Shown: positions 1 through 10,700 of the stretch, one piece after another
How the letters are laid out: every line of letters starts with the position of its first letter
How positions within the stretch are numbered: position 1 is the stretch's first letter
Assembly (NCBI GenBank): GCA_903838055.1
Contig: CAILWV010000055.1
Span: forward strand, 1-62,712
DNA length: 62,712 nucleotides
DNA from: an uncultured Bacteroidota bacterium
GTDB lineage: Bacteria > Bacteroidota > Bacteroidia > Flavobacteriales > Flavobacteriaceae
Reading direction: 5' to 3'
Notes under the pieces: generated by a model
Told to the model about the DNA's origin: nothing
Database searches by the model: none
What the model saw: only the letters and a program-made list of their open reading frames with translations
Translations under genes and position numbers: made by a program

Positions 1-56
1 ACGCCAAACCAAATGCATCAGCAAAGTAAATTAAAAATTAAAACCTATAAAACTAA

Positions 57-90
57 AAACAGCACCAAAAACGTTTTTGATGCTGTTTAA
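57..90 (+). terminator. Terminator of a gene left of the window
   Basis: AACAGCA pairs with TGCTGTT around an inner CAAAAACGTTTTTG hairpin, with A and T tracts outside. No gene in the window lies to its left on the plus strand, so it probably ends a gene beyond the edge. Confidence 0.5.
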
Positions 91-160
91 TTTATCTATT
101 TTTGTCTAATAATCTGTATCGATTATTTAGGACTAGTCAATTTATAAAAACTAATAATCT

Positions 161-469
161 ATGAAATTAAAAAACAGCTACTTATGTCTTATAGCAATTG
201 CTCTTTATTCTTGCGGACCATCTAAAGCAACCATTGCAAAAACAGAACTTGAAAAATTGATTGCAAAGCAAAATGCCGGAAAAGAAATATACGAAAACAA
301 TTGTGCTAAATGCCACGAACTTACAGATCCTAAAAGATTCTCAATACAAGGTTGGCAACCTATATTAAAGACGATGCAATTTAAAGCACGTTTGCAAGAT
401 GCAGATATGGATAAGATTAATGCGTATCTAGCTAGTAAACAGTTTACAAGTGTGTTGTTAGAAAAATAA
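161..469 (+). CDS. Small c-type cytochrome lipoprotein
   Basis: A 102-aa protein with an N-terminal signal ending in a lipobox (LYSC, Cys18), so it is probably a lipoprotein anchored in the envelope. One haem-binding CxxCH motif is present (Cys48-Ala-Lys-Cys51-His52), preceded by the helix typical of class I cytochromes c. The rest (about residues 53-95) is a short cytochrome c fold of the size seen in small Bacteroidetes monohaem lipoproteins. It should pass electrons in the periplasm; the partner is not visible. It stands alone, followed by a strong hairpin at 558-607. Family call is firm, exact role unknown. Confidence 0.85.
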   Translation: MKLKNSYLCLIAIALYSCGPSKATIAKTELEKLIAKQNAGKEIYENNCAKCHELTDPKRFSIQGWQPILKTMQFKARLQDADMDKINAYLASKQFTSVLLEK

Positions 470-557
470 TTTGATGTAATTTCTAGAATTCATCAAAATT
501 TATAAAAAACTAGGATTACTTGACTTGCCTCAGTAAATAAAGTGAATAATGGATTGC

Positions 558-607
558 AAAATAAAACTAAATCCGAAAAAATTAATTTTCGGATTTAGTT
601 TTATTTT
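558..607. terminator. Bidirectional hairpin terminator
   Basis: A near-perfect 22-bp inverted repeat (AAAATAAAAC...ATCCGAAAA and its complement) with a short AT loop. It serves the cytochrome gene on the plus strand and overlaps the stop codon of the convergent small membrane protein at 601. Confidence 0.8.
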
Positions 608-789
608 GACTTTGTAGCTTTATAAATATTAAATAGAGATAAAATTACAAATAGTATTGGAACAATAATTTTTTGTATTGTGAATCCTTTATTTGAAAGG
701 GCATTATAAATAATAAATAGCCAAAAAATTAATAAAACAAAGTTGATTTGTTTTTTATATTTTACGAAAAAAAGCAAAAATGAATTCAT
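601..789 (-). CDS. Small two-helix membrane protein
   Basis: A 62-aa protein with two hydrophobic segments (about residues 13-32 and 38-56), a lysine-rich cytoplasmic stretch near the N-terminus and a TKSK tail. No recognised domain. It begins 15 bases downstream of the DUF3276 gene on the same strand and may be co-transcribed with it and the ABC exporter. Function cannot be inferred; it could be a small inner-membrane protein of the exporter neighbourhood. Confidence 0.55.
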   Translation of the reverse strand: MNSFLLFFVKYKKQINFVLLIFWLFIIYNALSNKGFTIQKIIVPILFVILSLFNIYKATKSK

Positions 790-804
790 ATATAGATTTT
801 GGGA

Positions 805-1182
805 TTAAATATCATCAAAATCAATATCTGTAAAGCTTTTTTCTGATTGAGTGGTTTCTTCGCTAGTTTCAGAAGTATATTCTCTTTTAAAGTCTTTTTG
901 GTGTCTTTCAGATATTACCTCTTCACCTTTGTTATTTAACACAAACGAAGTCATTTCATCTAAAATTTCTTTAAAAGCTGTAAAATCTTCCTTGTATAAA
1001 TAAATTTTATGTTTCTTAAAATGGAACGAACCATCTTCCTCGGTAAATTTCTTACTTTCAGTAATTGTGATGTAATAATCTTCGGCTTTAGTTGCTCTTA
1101 CATCAAAAAAATAAGTTCTTCTTCCTGCTCTTAATACTTTAGAAAAAATCTCGTCTTTTTCTAACATGTCATTTTCTCTCAT
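805..1182 (-). CDS. DUF3276 / PUR-family nucleic-acid-binding protein
   Basis: The sequence matches the conserved Bacteroidetes PUR-domain protein (Pur-alpha-like ssDNA/RNA binding, BpuR type): a strongly conserved core with KVLRAGRRTYFFDVR, the ITESKKF segment and HKIYLYKEDF, then an acidic, disordered tail ending DIDFDDI. I start it at the ATG at 1182 (125 aa). The longer reading frame up to 1218 needs a TTG start and adds 12 residues that relatives lack as I remember them. It lies 68 bases downstream of the ABC exporter on the same strand. Likely a cytoplasmic RNA- or ssDNA-binding protein; the target is unknown. Confidence 0.85.
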   Translation of the reverse strand: MRENDMLEKDEIFSKVLRAGRRTYFFDVRATKAEDYYITITESKKFTEEDGSFHFKKHKIYLYKEDFTAFKEILDEMTSFVLNNKGEEVISERHQKDFKREYTSETSEETTQSEKSFTDIDFDDI

Positions 1183-1249
1183 ATTCGTTCTGTCAATTAG
1201 TAGTTTTTCTAATTCCAAAAATGATAAAAAAAATAGTACTATGCAAGAA

Positions 1250-3013
1250 TTATATAACTTCTTTTTCAGAAAGTTGTTTGTTGTACAATTCTTTATAATA
1301 TCCTTCTTGGCTTATTAATTGATTATGAGTCCCTTGTTGAATAATTTCACCTTCTTCAAGTATGATAATTTTGTCTGCATTTTTGGCTGAAGAAACTCGG
1401 TGGCTTACAATTATGGTTGTTTTATCTTTAGAAATTTCAAGTAAATTATTCAAGATAGTCTCTTCAGTTTCGGTGTCTACTGCCGAAAGACAATCATCTA
1501 ACAGTAATATTTCAGGATTTTTAATTATCGCTCTTGCAATAGAAACTCGTTGCTTTTGTCCTCCTGAAAGTGTTATGCCTCGTTCTCCTAGTATGGTCTC
1601 GTATTGTTGGTTGAATTGGATAATATTATCGTGAACCGCTGCGTTGGTTGCCGCATTAATAACATCTTGTTTACTTGCATTTTCTTTGCCAAATTTAATG
1701 TTGTTTATTATGCTGTCTGAAAATAAAAAAGCATCTTGTGGCACAATTCCAATACTTTGTCTTAAGTCTATTAAATTTACTTTATCCAAAGATGTTCCAT
1801 CCATTTTGATAGTTCCTTCTTTAACGTCGTACATTCGAGTAATTAAAGAAAGAATACTTGATTTTCCAGAACCTGTTTTGCCTAATATCGCTAATGTTTC
1901 TCCTTTTTTTACGTTAAATGAAATATTTTTTAATGCAGTAATATTGGTGTCTTCATAAATAAAACTAACATTATTAAATTCGATATCTCCTTTAATATAT
2001 GTTTTTTCAGGAGTATTATTTTTAATTGAAGGTTCTGTTTTTAAAAATTCATTTACCCTTTTTTGAGATGCTTCTGCTTCTTGGATTAGAGAAGAAACCC
2101 AACCTATGGATGCAACCGGCCAAGTTAACATATTTACATATAAGATAAATTCTGCAATAATTCCGATGTTTTGAATCTCAGGATCGTGTGCTATATACAT
2201 CATTCCTCCAAAGTAAATTACCACTAAATTACTTATTCCTATTAAAGTCACCATTAATGGGCCAAACAACGATTGTACTTTTGCTAAACTCATACTTTTG
2301 GCCTTGCTTTCTTGAGCTAATTCGTTGATGATAGTTTGATTTTGTTTTTCTAACGAATAGGCTTTTATTACTCTAATTCCAGAAAAAACCTCTTGGGTAT
2401 AACTAGATACTTTGGATAAATATTGCTGAAAAATTGTACTTCGGGAATTAATTTCTTTACTTAATTTGTAAATTATATAGGATAAAATGGGTAAAGGAAG
2501 TAGGGTATATAAAGTTAATTTAGGAGAAACATTGTACATGTAAATTGTTACAACGGTAAAACGAATGAATGTGTTAATTGTATACATAACTGCTGGGCCA
2601 ACATACATTCTCACTTTGGCAACATCCTCACTAATTCGGTTCATTAAGTCGCCTGTACGATTGCGTTTGTAAAAATTTTGATCTAAAACTTCGTAATGTT
2701 TAAAAACCTCATTTTTTAAATCGAATTCTACATATCTTGACATCACAATTAATGTTTGGCGCATAATGAATGTTAATAGCCCGGCAATTATTGTGGTTCC
2801 TACAATGAGTAATATGTTTTCAATTAGTTGACTTTTAACGCTCTCAATTCCAACAGTGTTATTATGGTAATCTTCAATCGCTTTGAAGGATTTACTTATT
2901 AGTTTTGGAGTAAAAAGCGAAAAGATTTGTGCTACTATTGTAATAATAATACCTAATAAAAATCGGTATTTGTATTTGATAAAATATTTATTTAAATACT
3001 GTAATTCCTTCAT
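1250..3013 (-). CDS. ABC exporter, fused permease-ATPase (MsbA-like)
   Basis: A 587-aa half-transporter. The N-terminal ABC transmembrane type 1 domain (about residues 15-310) has six predicted helices. The C-terminal nucleotide-binding domain (about 340-575) has Walker A GKTGSGKSS, the Q-loop PQDAFLF, the signature LSGGQKQR, Walker B ILLLDD and the switch histidine in SHRVSSA. The second Walker B residue is Asp (LLLDDCLS), common in Bacteroidetes exporters of this group. It should work as a homodimer exporting lipids or drugs from the inner membrane; substrate not inferable. It is divergent from leucine dehydrogenase across a 192-base gap. Confidence 0.92.
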   Translation of the reverse strand: MKELQYLNKYFIKYKYRFLLGIIITIVAQIFSLFTPKLISKSFKAIEDYHNNTVGIESVKSQLIENILLIVGTTIIAGLLTFIMRQTLIVMSRYVEFDLKNEVFKHYEVLDQNFYKRNRTGDLMNRISEDVAKVRMYVGPAVMYTINTFIRFTVVTIYMYNVSPKLTLYTLLPLPILSYIIYKLSKEINSRSTIFQQYLSKVSSYTQEVFSGIRVIKAYSLEKQNQTIINELAQESKAKSMSLAKVQSLFGPLMVTLIGISNLVVIYFGGMMYIAHDPEIQNIGIIAEFILYVNMLTWPVASIGWVSSLIQEAEASQKRVNEFLKTEPSIKNNTPEKTYIKGDIEFNNVSFIYEDTNITALKNISFNVKKGETLAILGKTGSGKSSILSLITRMYDVKEGTIKMDGTSLDKVNLIDLRQSIGIVPQDAFLFSDSIINNIKFGKENASKQDVINAATNAAVHDNIIQFNQQYETILGERGITLSGGQKQRVSIARAIIKNPEILLLDDCLSAVDTETEETILNNLLEISKDKTTIIVSHRVSSAKNADKIIILEEGEIIQQGTHNQLISQEGYYKELYNKQLSEKEVI

Positions 3014-3205
3014 AATATTATTTTATCCTAGATAATAATTGTCTTTAATTTGTTAAATACGTAAAGATAATGCAATTTTACAACAATCATTGATTATATA
3101 ATTTATTAACAATTTGCTAAATAATGCTAAAATAAGTAAGTTATTTTGAATAATAAATTAAATTTGCCCTGACTTATTGATAAAGTCGCAAAGCAAATAT
3201 TATTT

Positions 3206-4312
3206 ATGACGACAGAAATCACTACACCTAAAGAACTTCAAAAAATGGATCCTGTATTTGGTCAATTATCTTTTGATAATCATGAGCAAATTGTTTTTTG
3301 CAACGACAAAGATACGGGTTTAAAAGCAATAATTGGTATTCATAATTCTGTTTTAGGTCCTGCTTTAGGAGGTACTAGAATGTGGAATTACGCTAACGAA
3401 TGGGAAGCTTTGAATGATGTATTACGACTTTCTAGAGGTATGACTTATAAATCGGCAATTACTGGTTTAGATCTTGGAGGTGGAAAAGCTGTAATTATTG
3501 GAGATGCAAAAACTCAAAAAACGCCAGAAATGATGCGTAAATTTGGGGAATTTGTAAACTCACTTTCAGGAAGATATATCACTGCCGAAGATGTTGGTAT
3601 GGTAACTGCCGATATGGATACAGTAAGAGATGTTACTCCTTATGTTACTGGAATCTCTGAATCTCGTGGAGGTTCTGGAAACCCGTCTCCAGTTACTGCT
3701 TATGGTGTTTACATGGGAATGAAAGCTGCAGCAAAATACCAATTTGGTTCGGATAACCTTGATGGAAAGAAAATATTAGTTCAAGGTATAGGACATGTTG
3801 GAGAAACTTTAGTCGATTATTTGACTAAAGAAGGTGCACTTGTTCAAATTGCAGATATTAATGATGCACGAATGCAAGAGGTTTGTACTAAATATGGAAC
3901 AACAATTTATTCAGGAAGCGATTTATATACTGCCGACGTAGATATTTATGCGCCATGTGCTTTAGGTGCTACAATTAATGATGACACGGTATATAAAATT
4001 AAAGCCAAAGTAATTGCAGGTGCTGCTAATAATCAGTTGGCAAATGAAAATATTCATGGACCTATACTTCAAGAAAGAGGAATTATTTATGCACCCGATT
4101 TCTTAATTAATGCAGGTGGAATTATAAATGTATATTCTGAAATCGCACATTATGATAAAGCAGAATCCATGCGTAGAACAGAAAATATCTATAATACAAC
4201 TTTAGAGATTTTTGCATACGCCAAAGAGCATAATTTGACTCCTCAAAAAGCAGCTATGGAAATAGCAGAAATTAGAATTGCACAAAGAAAAAAAGAAAAG
4301 GCTAATTTATAG
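3206..4312 (+). CDS. ldh: Leucine dehydrogenase (Glu/Leu/Phe/Val dehydrogenase family)
   Basis: A 368-aa NAD-dependent amino-acid dehydrogenase that deaminates branched-chain amino acids to 2-oxo acids. The N-terminal dimerisation/catalytic domain carries both catalytic lysines (Lys82 in GMTYK and Lys94 in LDLGGGK) and the GRYITAEDVG segment. The Rossmann domain has GIGHVGE (about residue 195) and the NPSPVTAYGV motif before it. Length and motif spacing match Bacillus leucine dehydrogenases, which favours Leu over Glu or Phe activity. It reads into nusB with a 90-base gap and is divergent from the ABC exporter. Confidence 0.9.
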   Translation: MTTEITTPKELQKMDPVFGQLSFDNHEQIVFCNDKDTGLKAIIGIHNSVLGPALGGTRMWNYANEWEALNDVLRLSRGMTYKSAITGLDLGGGKAVIIGDAKTQKTPEMMRKFGEFVNSLSGRYITAEDVGMVTADMDTVRDVTPYVTGISESRGGSGNPSPVTAYGVYMGMKAAAKYQFGSDNLDGKKILVQGIGHVGETLVDYLTKEGALVQIADINDARMQEVCTKYGTTIYSGSDLYTADVDIYAPCALGATINDDTVYKIKAKVIAGAANNQLANENIHGPILQERGIIYAPDFLINAGGIINVYSEIAHYDKAESMRRTENIYNTTLEIFAYAKEHNLTPQKAAMEIAEIRIAQRKKEKANL

Positions 4313-4402
4313 TCTCAGGTTTTAAAAATAGTTTTATTTTTGCAAAGAGAAAGAGATACTCTTTCGCTTTGTTTATTTTATCTAAATTAAAAGTTCTTAT
4401 CC

Positions 4403-5344
4403 GTGCTAAACAGAAGACATATTAGAATTAAGGTCATGCAATCCATTTATGCAATGCACCAAAGTGGGTCTGACAATCTTGAAAAACAAGAAAAGTTTTT
4501 ACAAGCCAGTTTAGAAAACATAGTTGATTTATACTTAATTATGTTGTCTTCTTTAGTTGAAATTCGTAAAAAAGAGATTGAATATCAGGAACTTGCTCAG
4601 CAAAAGCACCTTGCTACTCCTGAAGAGCGTAATCCTAACTTACGATTTATAAACAATCCGATTTTGGTGGCATTAGATGAAAATAATTCATTGAGTGTTG
4701 CACTTGAAAACCGAAAAATAAATAATTGGCAGGCTAATGATGATACAATTTTAATGCTTTTACAAGTAGTAAAACAAAGTGAATTGTATCAAAAATATAT
4801 GACTAAAAAAGTAGTTACCTTTGAAGAAGAACGCTTTTTTATTGCGGATATGTTTTCTGAATTGATTGCCCCAAACGAAAAATTATACTCTTATTTAGAA
4901 GACTTTAAACTTACTTGGGTAGATGATATTCCAGTAGTGAATACTCAGATATTAAAGCAGTTAAAACAATTTACTTCTGAAGAGCAATCTCTAATTGTTC
5001 CTGCAATTTATAAAGATGCTGAAGATAAAGATTTTGCAGTTGAATTGTTTAGAAAAACCGTTTTGAACGAAACCGAATTGGCTAAAGAATTTATTGATAA
5101 GACTCCAAATTGGGATATTGATCGAATTGCCGAATTAGATACTATAATAATGAAAATGGCTATTTGCGAATTCTTAAAATTCCCATCTATTCCGTTAAAA
5201 GTTACAATTAATGAATATTTAGAATTAGCAAAAGAATATTCTACACCAAAAAGTAGTATTTTTATAAACGGAATTTTAGATAATTTAGTAAAAGATTTCC
5301 AATTAAAAAATAGAATCAACAAAGTCGGAAGAGGCTTAATGTAA
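4403..5344 (+). CDS. nusB: Transcription antitermination factor NusB (long Bacteroidetes form)
   Basis: A 313-aa protein. The N-terminus (NRRHIRIKVMQSIYA) and the C-terminal segment, about residues 165-300, match the all-helical NusB fold: the WDIDRIAELD and PLKVTINEYLELAKEYSTPKSS type motifs are clear. Classical NusB has about 140 aa; the extra 130-residue middle is usual in Bacteroidetes. It binds boxA RNA with NusE/S10 during rRNA antitermination. The start is a GTG, chosen because the conserved MLNRRHIR begins exactly there. yajC follows after 30 bases, the usual order in Flavobacterium. Confidence 0.92.
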   Translation: MLNRRHIRIKVMQSIYAMHQSGSDNLEKQEKFLQASLENIVDLYLIMLSSLVEIRKKEIEYQELAQQKHLATPEERNPNLRFINNPILVALDENNSLSVALENRKINNWQANDDTILMLLQVVKQSELYQKYMTKKVVTFEEERFFIADMFSELIAPNEKLYSYLEDFKLTWVDDIPVVNTQILKQLKQFTSEEQSLIVPAIYKDAEDKDFAVELFRKTVLNETELAKEFIDKTPNWDIDRIAELDTIIMKMAICEFLKFPSIPLKVTINEYLELAKEYSTPKSSIFINGILDNLVKDFQLKNRINKVGRGLM

Positions 5345-5374
5345 ATCAATAATTAAAAACAAAAATTAAAAGTT

Positions 5375-5650
5375 ATGGCACAAATAAGTCAGTTTTTACC
5401 GTTTATTTTAATGTTCGTGGTTATCTATTTCTTTATGATACTACCACAACAAAAGAAAGCTAAGAAAGAAAAAGAATTTGAAAGTTCTTTAAAAGTAGGA
5501 GATAGAATTATTACAAAAAGTGGTATTCACGGAAAAATTTCTGAATTAGCGGAAACTACTGTTGTTATTGAAACGATGTCGGGAAAATTAAAAATGGAAC
5601 GTTCTGCTATTTCATTAGAAATGAGTGCTTCATTGAATAAGAAAGCATAA
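5375..5650 (+). CDS. yajC: Sec translocon accessory subunit YajC
   Basis: A 91-aa membrane protein with one N-terminal transmembrane helix (residues 6-24), the conserved MILPQQKKAKK stretch, and a soluble domain with GDRIITKSGIHGKI. It associates with SecDF in the inner membrane. It forms a likely operon with nusB 30 bases upstream. Confidence 0.93.
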   Translation: MAQISQFLPFILMFVVIYFFMILPQQKKAKKEKEFESSLKVGDRIITKSGIHGKISELAETTVVIETMSGKLKMERSAISLEMSASLNKKA

Positions 5651-5703
5651 TTTCAATTAAGAGTTAAGATTTACACACTATAGTACTATTAATTCTAAAT
5701 TTA

Positions 5704-6282
5704 TTATTTGTACTTATCATTTAAACCAATGTTTTGTAAAATCATTGGTTTTATTTTTTCCATTCGTGTGGTTTTGGTTTTTTCTTGTTTTGCAGATGCA
5801 ATGTATTCTAAGAATTCTTTTTGCTTATATACGGGAAATTTTTCAAAAGCTTTTGTAAATTTAGAATCTATAGATAATTCGTTTTTGAAAAATTCACAAA
5901 TTGCTACATCCTTTTTTACTGGTTTGTAGCTTATACCTTTTTCTTCATTTGCAATTGCTTCTTTGATATACTGAAGCAGTAATTTTTCATTTATTTCTTC
6001 TTTTGATTGAAATCGCCATTGTCTTAAAGCTTTCGTAACTCCTTCTTGTGCATTTACTAATACTTGATGTTTGTCTTTTAGGTAAACTCCATTCATAAAC
6101 CACACCCCAAAATAGGACTTAAAGCCTCCAATTCCAATAATGTTTTTGTTGTTGAAAGTGTAAATAGGACCTCCCCATTTAATAGTTTCAACTAATTCGG
6201 TTTTGGCAATAATAGATTTAAGAATTTCTAATTCGTCTTGCCATTGGTTAACTTTATTCCATGTGTATTTTTCCTCTTCCAT
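5704..6282 (-). CDS. YdeI-family DUF1801 protein
   Basis: A 192-aa soluble protein. The N-terminal part (about 15-115) is a DUF1801 domain: ETIKWGGPIYTF, the GIGGFKSYFGVWF segment and the KALRQWRF block. The C-terminal helical region (about 130-185, FKNELSIDSKFTKAFEKFP ending in a KTKTTR motif) is the YdeI-type bacteriocin/omdA extension. DUF1801 resembles frataxin-like folds; biochemical role unclear. Convergent with yajC, single gene. Confidence 0.8.
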   Translation of the reverse strand: MEEEKYTWNKVNQWQDELEILKSIIAKTELVETIKWGGPIYTFNNKNIIGIGGFKSYFGVWFMNGVYLKDKHQVLVNAQEGVTKALRQWRFQSKEEINEKLLLQYIKEAIANEEKGISYKPVKKDVAICEFFKNELSIDSKFTKAFEKFPVYKQKEFLEYIASAKQEKTKTTRMEKIKPMILQNIGLNDKYK

Positions 6283-6349
6283 ATTATTTTATTATTATAA
6301 AACTATGGCTGTTTAGTTTAGATTTAATAATTCATAAATATAAAAAAAA

Positions 6350-6381
6350 TCCACAAATTTCGTTTTATGAAATTTGTGGAA
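6350..6381 (-). terminator. Terminator of pepT
   Basis: TCCACAAATTTC pairs perfectly with GAAATTTGTGGA around a 7-nt loop, followed on the minus strand by a run of eight T. It lies 20 bases past the pepT stop. Confidence 0.85.
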
Positions 6382-6401
6382 TTACTATAAAATCTTTTTT
6401 C

Positions 6402-7652
6402 TTATTTTGAGAAATCAGTAGTTGCAGTTAGTTCGGCAATTTTTACAATTACATCTACTGCTTTTTGCATGCTTTCTACTGGAACATATTCATATTTACC
6501 ATGGAAATTATGACCGCCAGCAAAGATATTTGGGCAAGGTAATCCCATATAAGATAATCTAGATCCATCTGTTCCTCCACGAATAGGTTTAATTAGCGGG
6601 GTGATACCTAATTCTAGCATTGCTTTTTCAGCTAAATCAACGATAAACATCATCGGTTCAACCTTCTCGCGCATATTATAATATTGGTCTTTAATTTCAG
6701 CAATACAAATATCTTCTCCGAATTGTGTAGCAAATTGTGCGTTTATTTTGGCTACAATTGCAAGTACAAGTTCTTTGCGTTTTTCAAATAATTGCATGTC
6801 ATGATCTCGAATGATAAGTTCCAATTTAGTTTCTTCTAGGCTTCCAGAAAAACCAGTAACATGAAAAAATCCTTCGTAATCTATAGTTTCCTGTGGGATT
6901 TCATTTTTAGGTAATTGGTTGATGAAATCATTTGCAATAAGCATGGAGTTTATCATTTTGCCTTTAGCATAACCTGGGTGAACACTTTTACCTTTAAAAG
7001 TAATTTTTGCTCCAGCAGCATTGAAATTTTCATATTCTAATTCACCAATTTGACTTCCATCCATGGTGTAAGCCCATTGTGCTCCAAATTTTTCTACGTC
7101 GAAAATATCGGCACCACGACCAATTTCTTCATCAGGAGTAAAACCAACTCTAATTTTTCCGTGTTTAATTTCAGGATGTTGAACAAGATATTCCATTGCG
7201 GTAACTATCTCTGTAAGTCCTGCTTTATCGTCGGCTCCTAATAGCGTTAATCCATTGGTGGTGATAAGAGTTTGCCCTTTATACAATAATAAATCTTTGA
7301 AATAACTTGGCGAAAGAATAATATTTTGCTCTTTATTTAATATAATATCTCCGCCATCATAGTTAGTAACTATTTGTGGTTTTACATCTTTTCCTGTAAA
7401 ATCTGGTGAAGTATCGTAATGTGAAACAAAACCAATGGTTGGAACTTCATGGTCTACATTACTTTCTAAAGTTCCCATTACATAACCATTTTCATCAATT
7501 GTAACTTCGGTTAAACCGATAGTATTTAATTCTTTTACTAATAAATTAGCAAGGACTAGTTGTTTTTCAGTACTTGGTGTTGATGGTGAATTGGCATCCG
7601 ACTCGGTGTCTATAATTGCATAACTTATGAATCGATCAATAATATGTTGCAT
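6402..7652 (-). CDS. pepT: Peptidase T (tripeptide aminopeptidase, M20B)
   Basis: A 416-aa zinc metallopeptidase that removes N-terminal residues from tripeptides in the cytoplasm. Visible signatures: [10 protein letters not shown] with the metal/catalytic pair His78 and Asp80, [10 protein letters not shown] (bridging Asp), [11 protein letters not shown] (catalytic and metal-binding Glu), [19 protein letters not shown], and the C-terminal [11 protein letters not shown] and [15 protein letters not shown] segments. Length equals the E. coli enzyme. Monocistronic with its own terminator. Confidence 0.95.
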   Translation of the reverse strand: MQHIIDRFISYAIIDTESDANSPSTPSTEKQLVLANLLVKELNTIGLTEVTIDENGYVMGTLESNVDHEVPTIGFVSHYDTSPDFTGKDVKPQIVTNYDGGDIILNKEQNIILSPSYFKDLLLYKGQTLITTNGLTLLGADDKAGLTEIVTAMEYLVQHPEIKHGKIRVGFTPDEEIGRGADIFDVEKFGAQWAYTMDGSQIGELEYENFNAAGAKITFKGKSVHPGYAKGKMINSMLIANDFINQLPKNEIPQETIDYEGFFHVTGFSGSLEETKLELIIRDHDMQLFEKRKELVLAIVAKINAQFATQFGEDICIAEIKDQYYNMREKVEPMMFIVDLAEKAMLELGITPLIKPIRGGTDGSRLSYMGLPCPNIFAGGHNFHGKYEYVPVESMQKAVDVIVKIAELTATTDFSK

Positions 7653-7760
7653 GAAATTTTATATTAAATTAGTGTTGCAAATATACAACTTGCAAATGTT
7701 TTTATTCAATATTTTTAATTAATCCATTCTGATATATTTATTCTATTTTTTATTAAGTAA

Positions 7761-10700
7761 TCAGTTTAAATGTTTGAAATGTTTTTCGTTTTTATATGAC
7801 ATTGCTAAAAAACTTGGTAGCACTATTAGTAAAAGTGGTAAGGCAATTAGAAAACCACCAATTACTGCAATTGCTAATGGTTGGTGTAGTTCGGATCCTG
7901 TTCCTAAGCCAATTGCAAGTGGTAATAATGCAATAATTGCACCCAAAGCTGTCATTAATTTTGGTCGTAACCTTGTTGATATAGAATATACTAATGAATG
8001 AGAAACATCTTGAGTTAATTTGAAAGTATCTCTAAATTGCAAGAAGGTAAAAATTGCATTTTCGCTAATTATTCCTACTATCATAATTATCCCTGTATAA
8101 CTTCCAACATTTAATGGGGTTTTAGTAAGGAATAATAATAAGTAGCTACCTGAGATTCCCAAAACAGAAATAAATAGTATAATAATTGCAGCTCTAAAAT
8201 CTCGGAACAAAAATAATATTACACCAAAAACGAGTAATGAAGATGCTATCAAAATTAGCAATAATTCTTTGAAGGATTGTTGTTGTTCTTTATAAGCTCC
8301 TGCATATTCAATATAATATCCGCTTGGTAAAGCCACTTTTTTGTTCACTTCATTTTTGATGTCTTTCATTACATTTCCAAGATCTCGGTTATTTAATCTT
8401 CCAGTAACCACGCACATCATTTGAAGATTTTCTCGTTCTACTTCGGCAATTCCTTTTTGAGCGGATATTGTAACTAAATTTGTTATTGGAATGGATTGAC
8501 CATTCGGTAAAAACAATTTTAATTTTTTGATATCTTCTAAACTTCTCTTTTCAGAATTTTTATAAATCAATCGAATGGGAGTAACACGTTCATTTTCTAA
8601 AATAGAGCCAATTACATTACCTTCTAGAGCTGTTTGTAATTGGAATTGTAAGTCGGATGGAGCAATGCCGTATTGGGCTAGCATACGGTAATTAGGAGTA
8701 ATGTTTATTGAGGGTCCTGCAATTACAACACCATTAAATACATCAGCAGTACCCTTTACGTTTTCAACAATTCCGTTCACTTGATTTGCAATTTTTTGTA
8801 ATTGAACTTGGTTATTTCCAAATATTTTGACTTCAATTGGTGAAACCGAACTCATTAAATCGCCTAGCATATCCATAAGCACTTGTCCAAAATCAATTCG
8901 GAGAGCAGGTTGTGTGGCTTCAATTTTTTTGCGAATAGCATCAATAACTTCATTGCTAGTTCTGCTTCTAGCTTTCTTTAATTGGATGAGGTAATCTCCA
9001 CGATTTGGCTCTGTTATGAAAAACCCCATTTGGGTTCCCGTTCGTCGGCTGTAGGCATCTACTTCGGGAGTTTTAATTATTATTTTTTCTACTTCTTGTA
9101 GCATTCTATTGGTTTCTTCAAGAGAAGTTCCAGGGGGTGATTCATAATCTAAAACAATGCTTCCTTCATCCATTTCTGGAAGAAAACCGGTTTCTAAATT
9201 TGGAAGAATAATGATTATAGAAAGTACTAATACAACAGAAAATGAAATACTAATAATTGGCCTTTGTATGAAATATAAAACCCAATTTTGTTTTTTTACT
9301 TCATGGGAAATGGTTTCTTTTTTGGTTTCAGAATTAGAATTTTCGTTCTTAGTAAGTTGTAAATAAATAACTGGTAGCAAAAGCCAAGTAACAAAAAAGG
9401 AGCTTAAAAGCGTTATAATCATCGTGTCGGTTAGGACTTTAAAATAGGAGCCCGCAACACCACTCATCAAAACAAAAGGGAAGAAAATCACTATTGTGCT
9501 GATTGATGATCCTACCATTGCAGGAAATAAATAGTGAATTGCTTTCTTTAAGAGGGAAACCGTTGGTTCCTCTGGATTTTCTTCATGAGTTCTATGAATT
9601 TGCTCCACGACCACAATGGCGTCGTCAATAATAAGACCTAAAGATGCTGCAATTGCGCCTAGCGTCATTATGTTGAACGTTTGCCCTGTGAGGAATAAAA
9701 CTATTGCCGTTAAACCAAGTGTAACAGGAATGGTAATTAAAATAGTTGCACTCGCTTTCGCTGATTTTAAAAACAAAATGGCAACAATAATTGCTAATAA
9801 TAACCCTAGTAATAAACTATCACTAACACTTTGAACGGCATCGTTTACAAAGTTTGCTTGTTGGTAATAAGGAGTAATAATTACATCTTTTGGAATTATT
9901 TTCTTTAATTCTATTAACTTATCCGAAGTTGCTTGCGAAATGTCTATTAAATTGGAATTGGGTTGTTTTAATACCGCAATTAAAATACTTTCTCTACCGT
10001 TAGAATTGACTTTAATATACTCTTTAGCCTCTCTAATTTCTACTTGTGCTAAATCTTTTAAAGTGATTATCCCTTTTCCGTTGTTGCTAATTACCAAATC
10101 TTCTAATGCTTCTTTTTTAACTACCTGAGCATCGGTAATAGTTAGGTAAAGGTGACGATAATCGGATAAATACCCGTTGGATTTAATGAAATTGGTTTGG
10201 CTTAATACTTGCGAAATGGCATTTGGAGTAATACCTAAAGCAGCCATTTTAGTATAATCTAACGAAAGCCAATATTCTTTTTCTTTACCACCAATAATGC
10301 GAATTTCGGAGACACCATCTATTTGAGAAAGAAACGGTTTAATGGTGAAATTTGCAATTTTTTTGAGTTCAATAGGGCTTCGTTGCTTGCTTTCTATGGC
10401 ATAACCAATTACAGGAAGAATGGATGGATTCATCTTTTCTACCGTAATTTGGGTATCTGGAGGGAGGTCGTTTTTTATTTGATTAATCTTCGATTCTATT
10501 CGTTCTTTGGCCAAATCAATATCGGAATTCCATTCCATAAAAGCCGAAATCTCACAACTTCCTCTGCTGGTGGTACTTCTTACGGTTTTTAAATTTTGTA
10601 CTTTTTTAATGGCATTTTCAAGTGGTTTGGTAACCGTAATCATCATTTTGTCGATGGGTTGTTGGCCCGCATCGGCAATGATTTTTATTTTAGGAAAAGT

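Noticed and set aside
1182..1218. Twelve-residue N-terminal extension of the DUF3276 protein
   Set aside because: It needs a TTG start; the ATG at 1182 gives the form familiar in the family.
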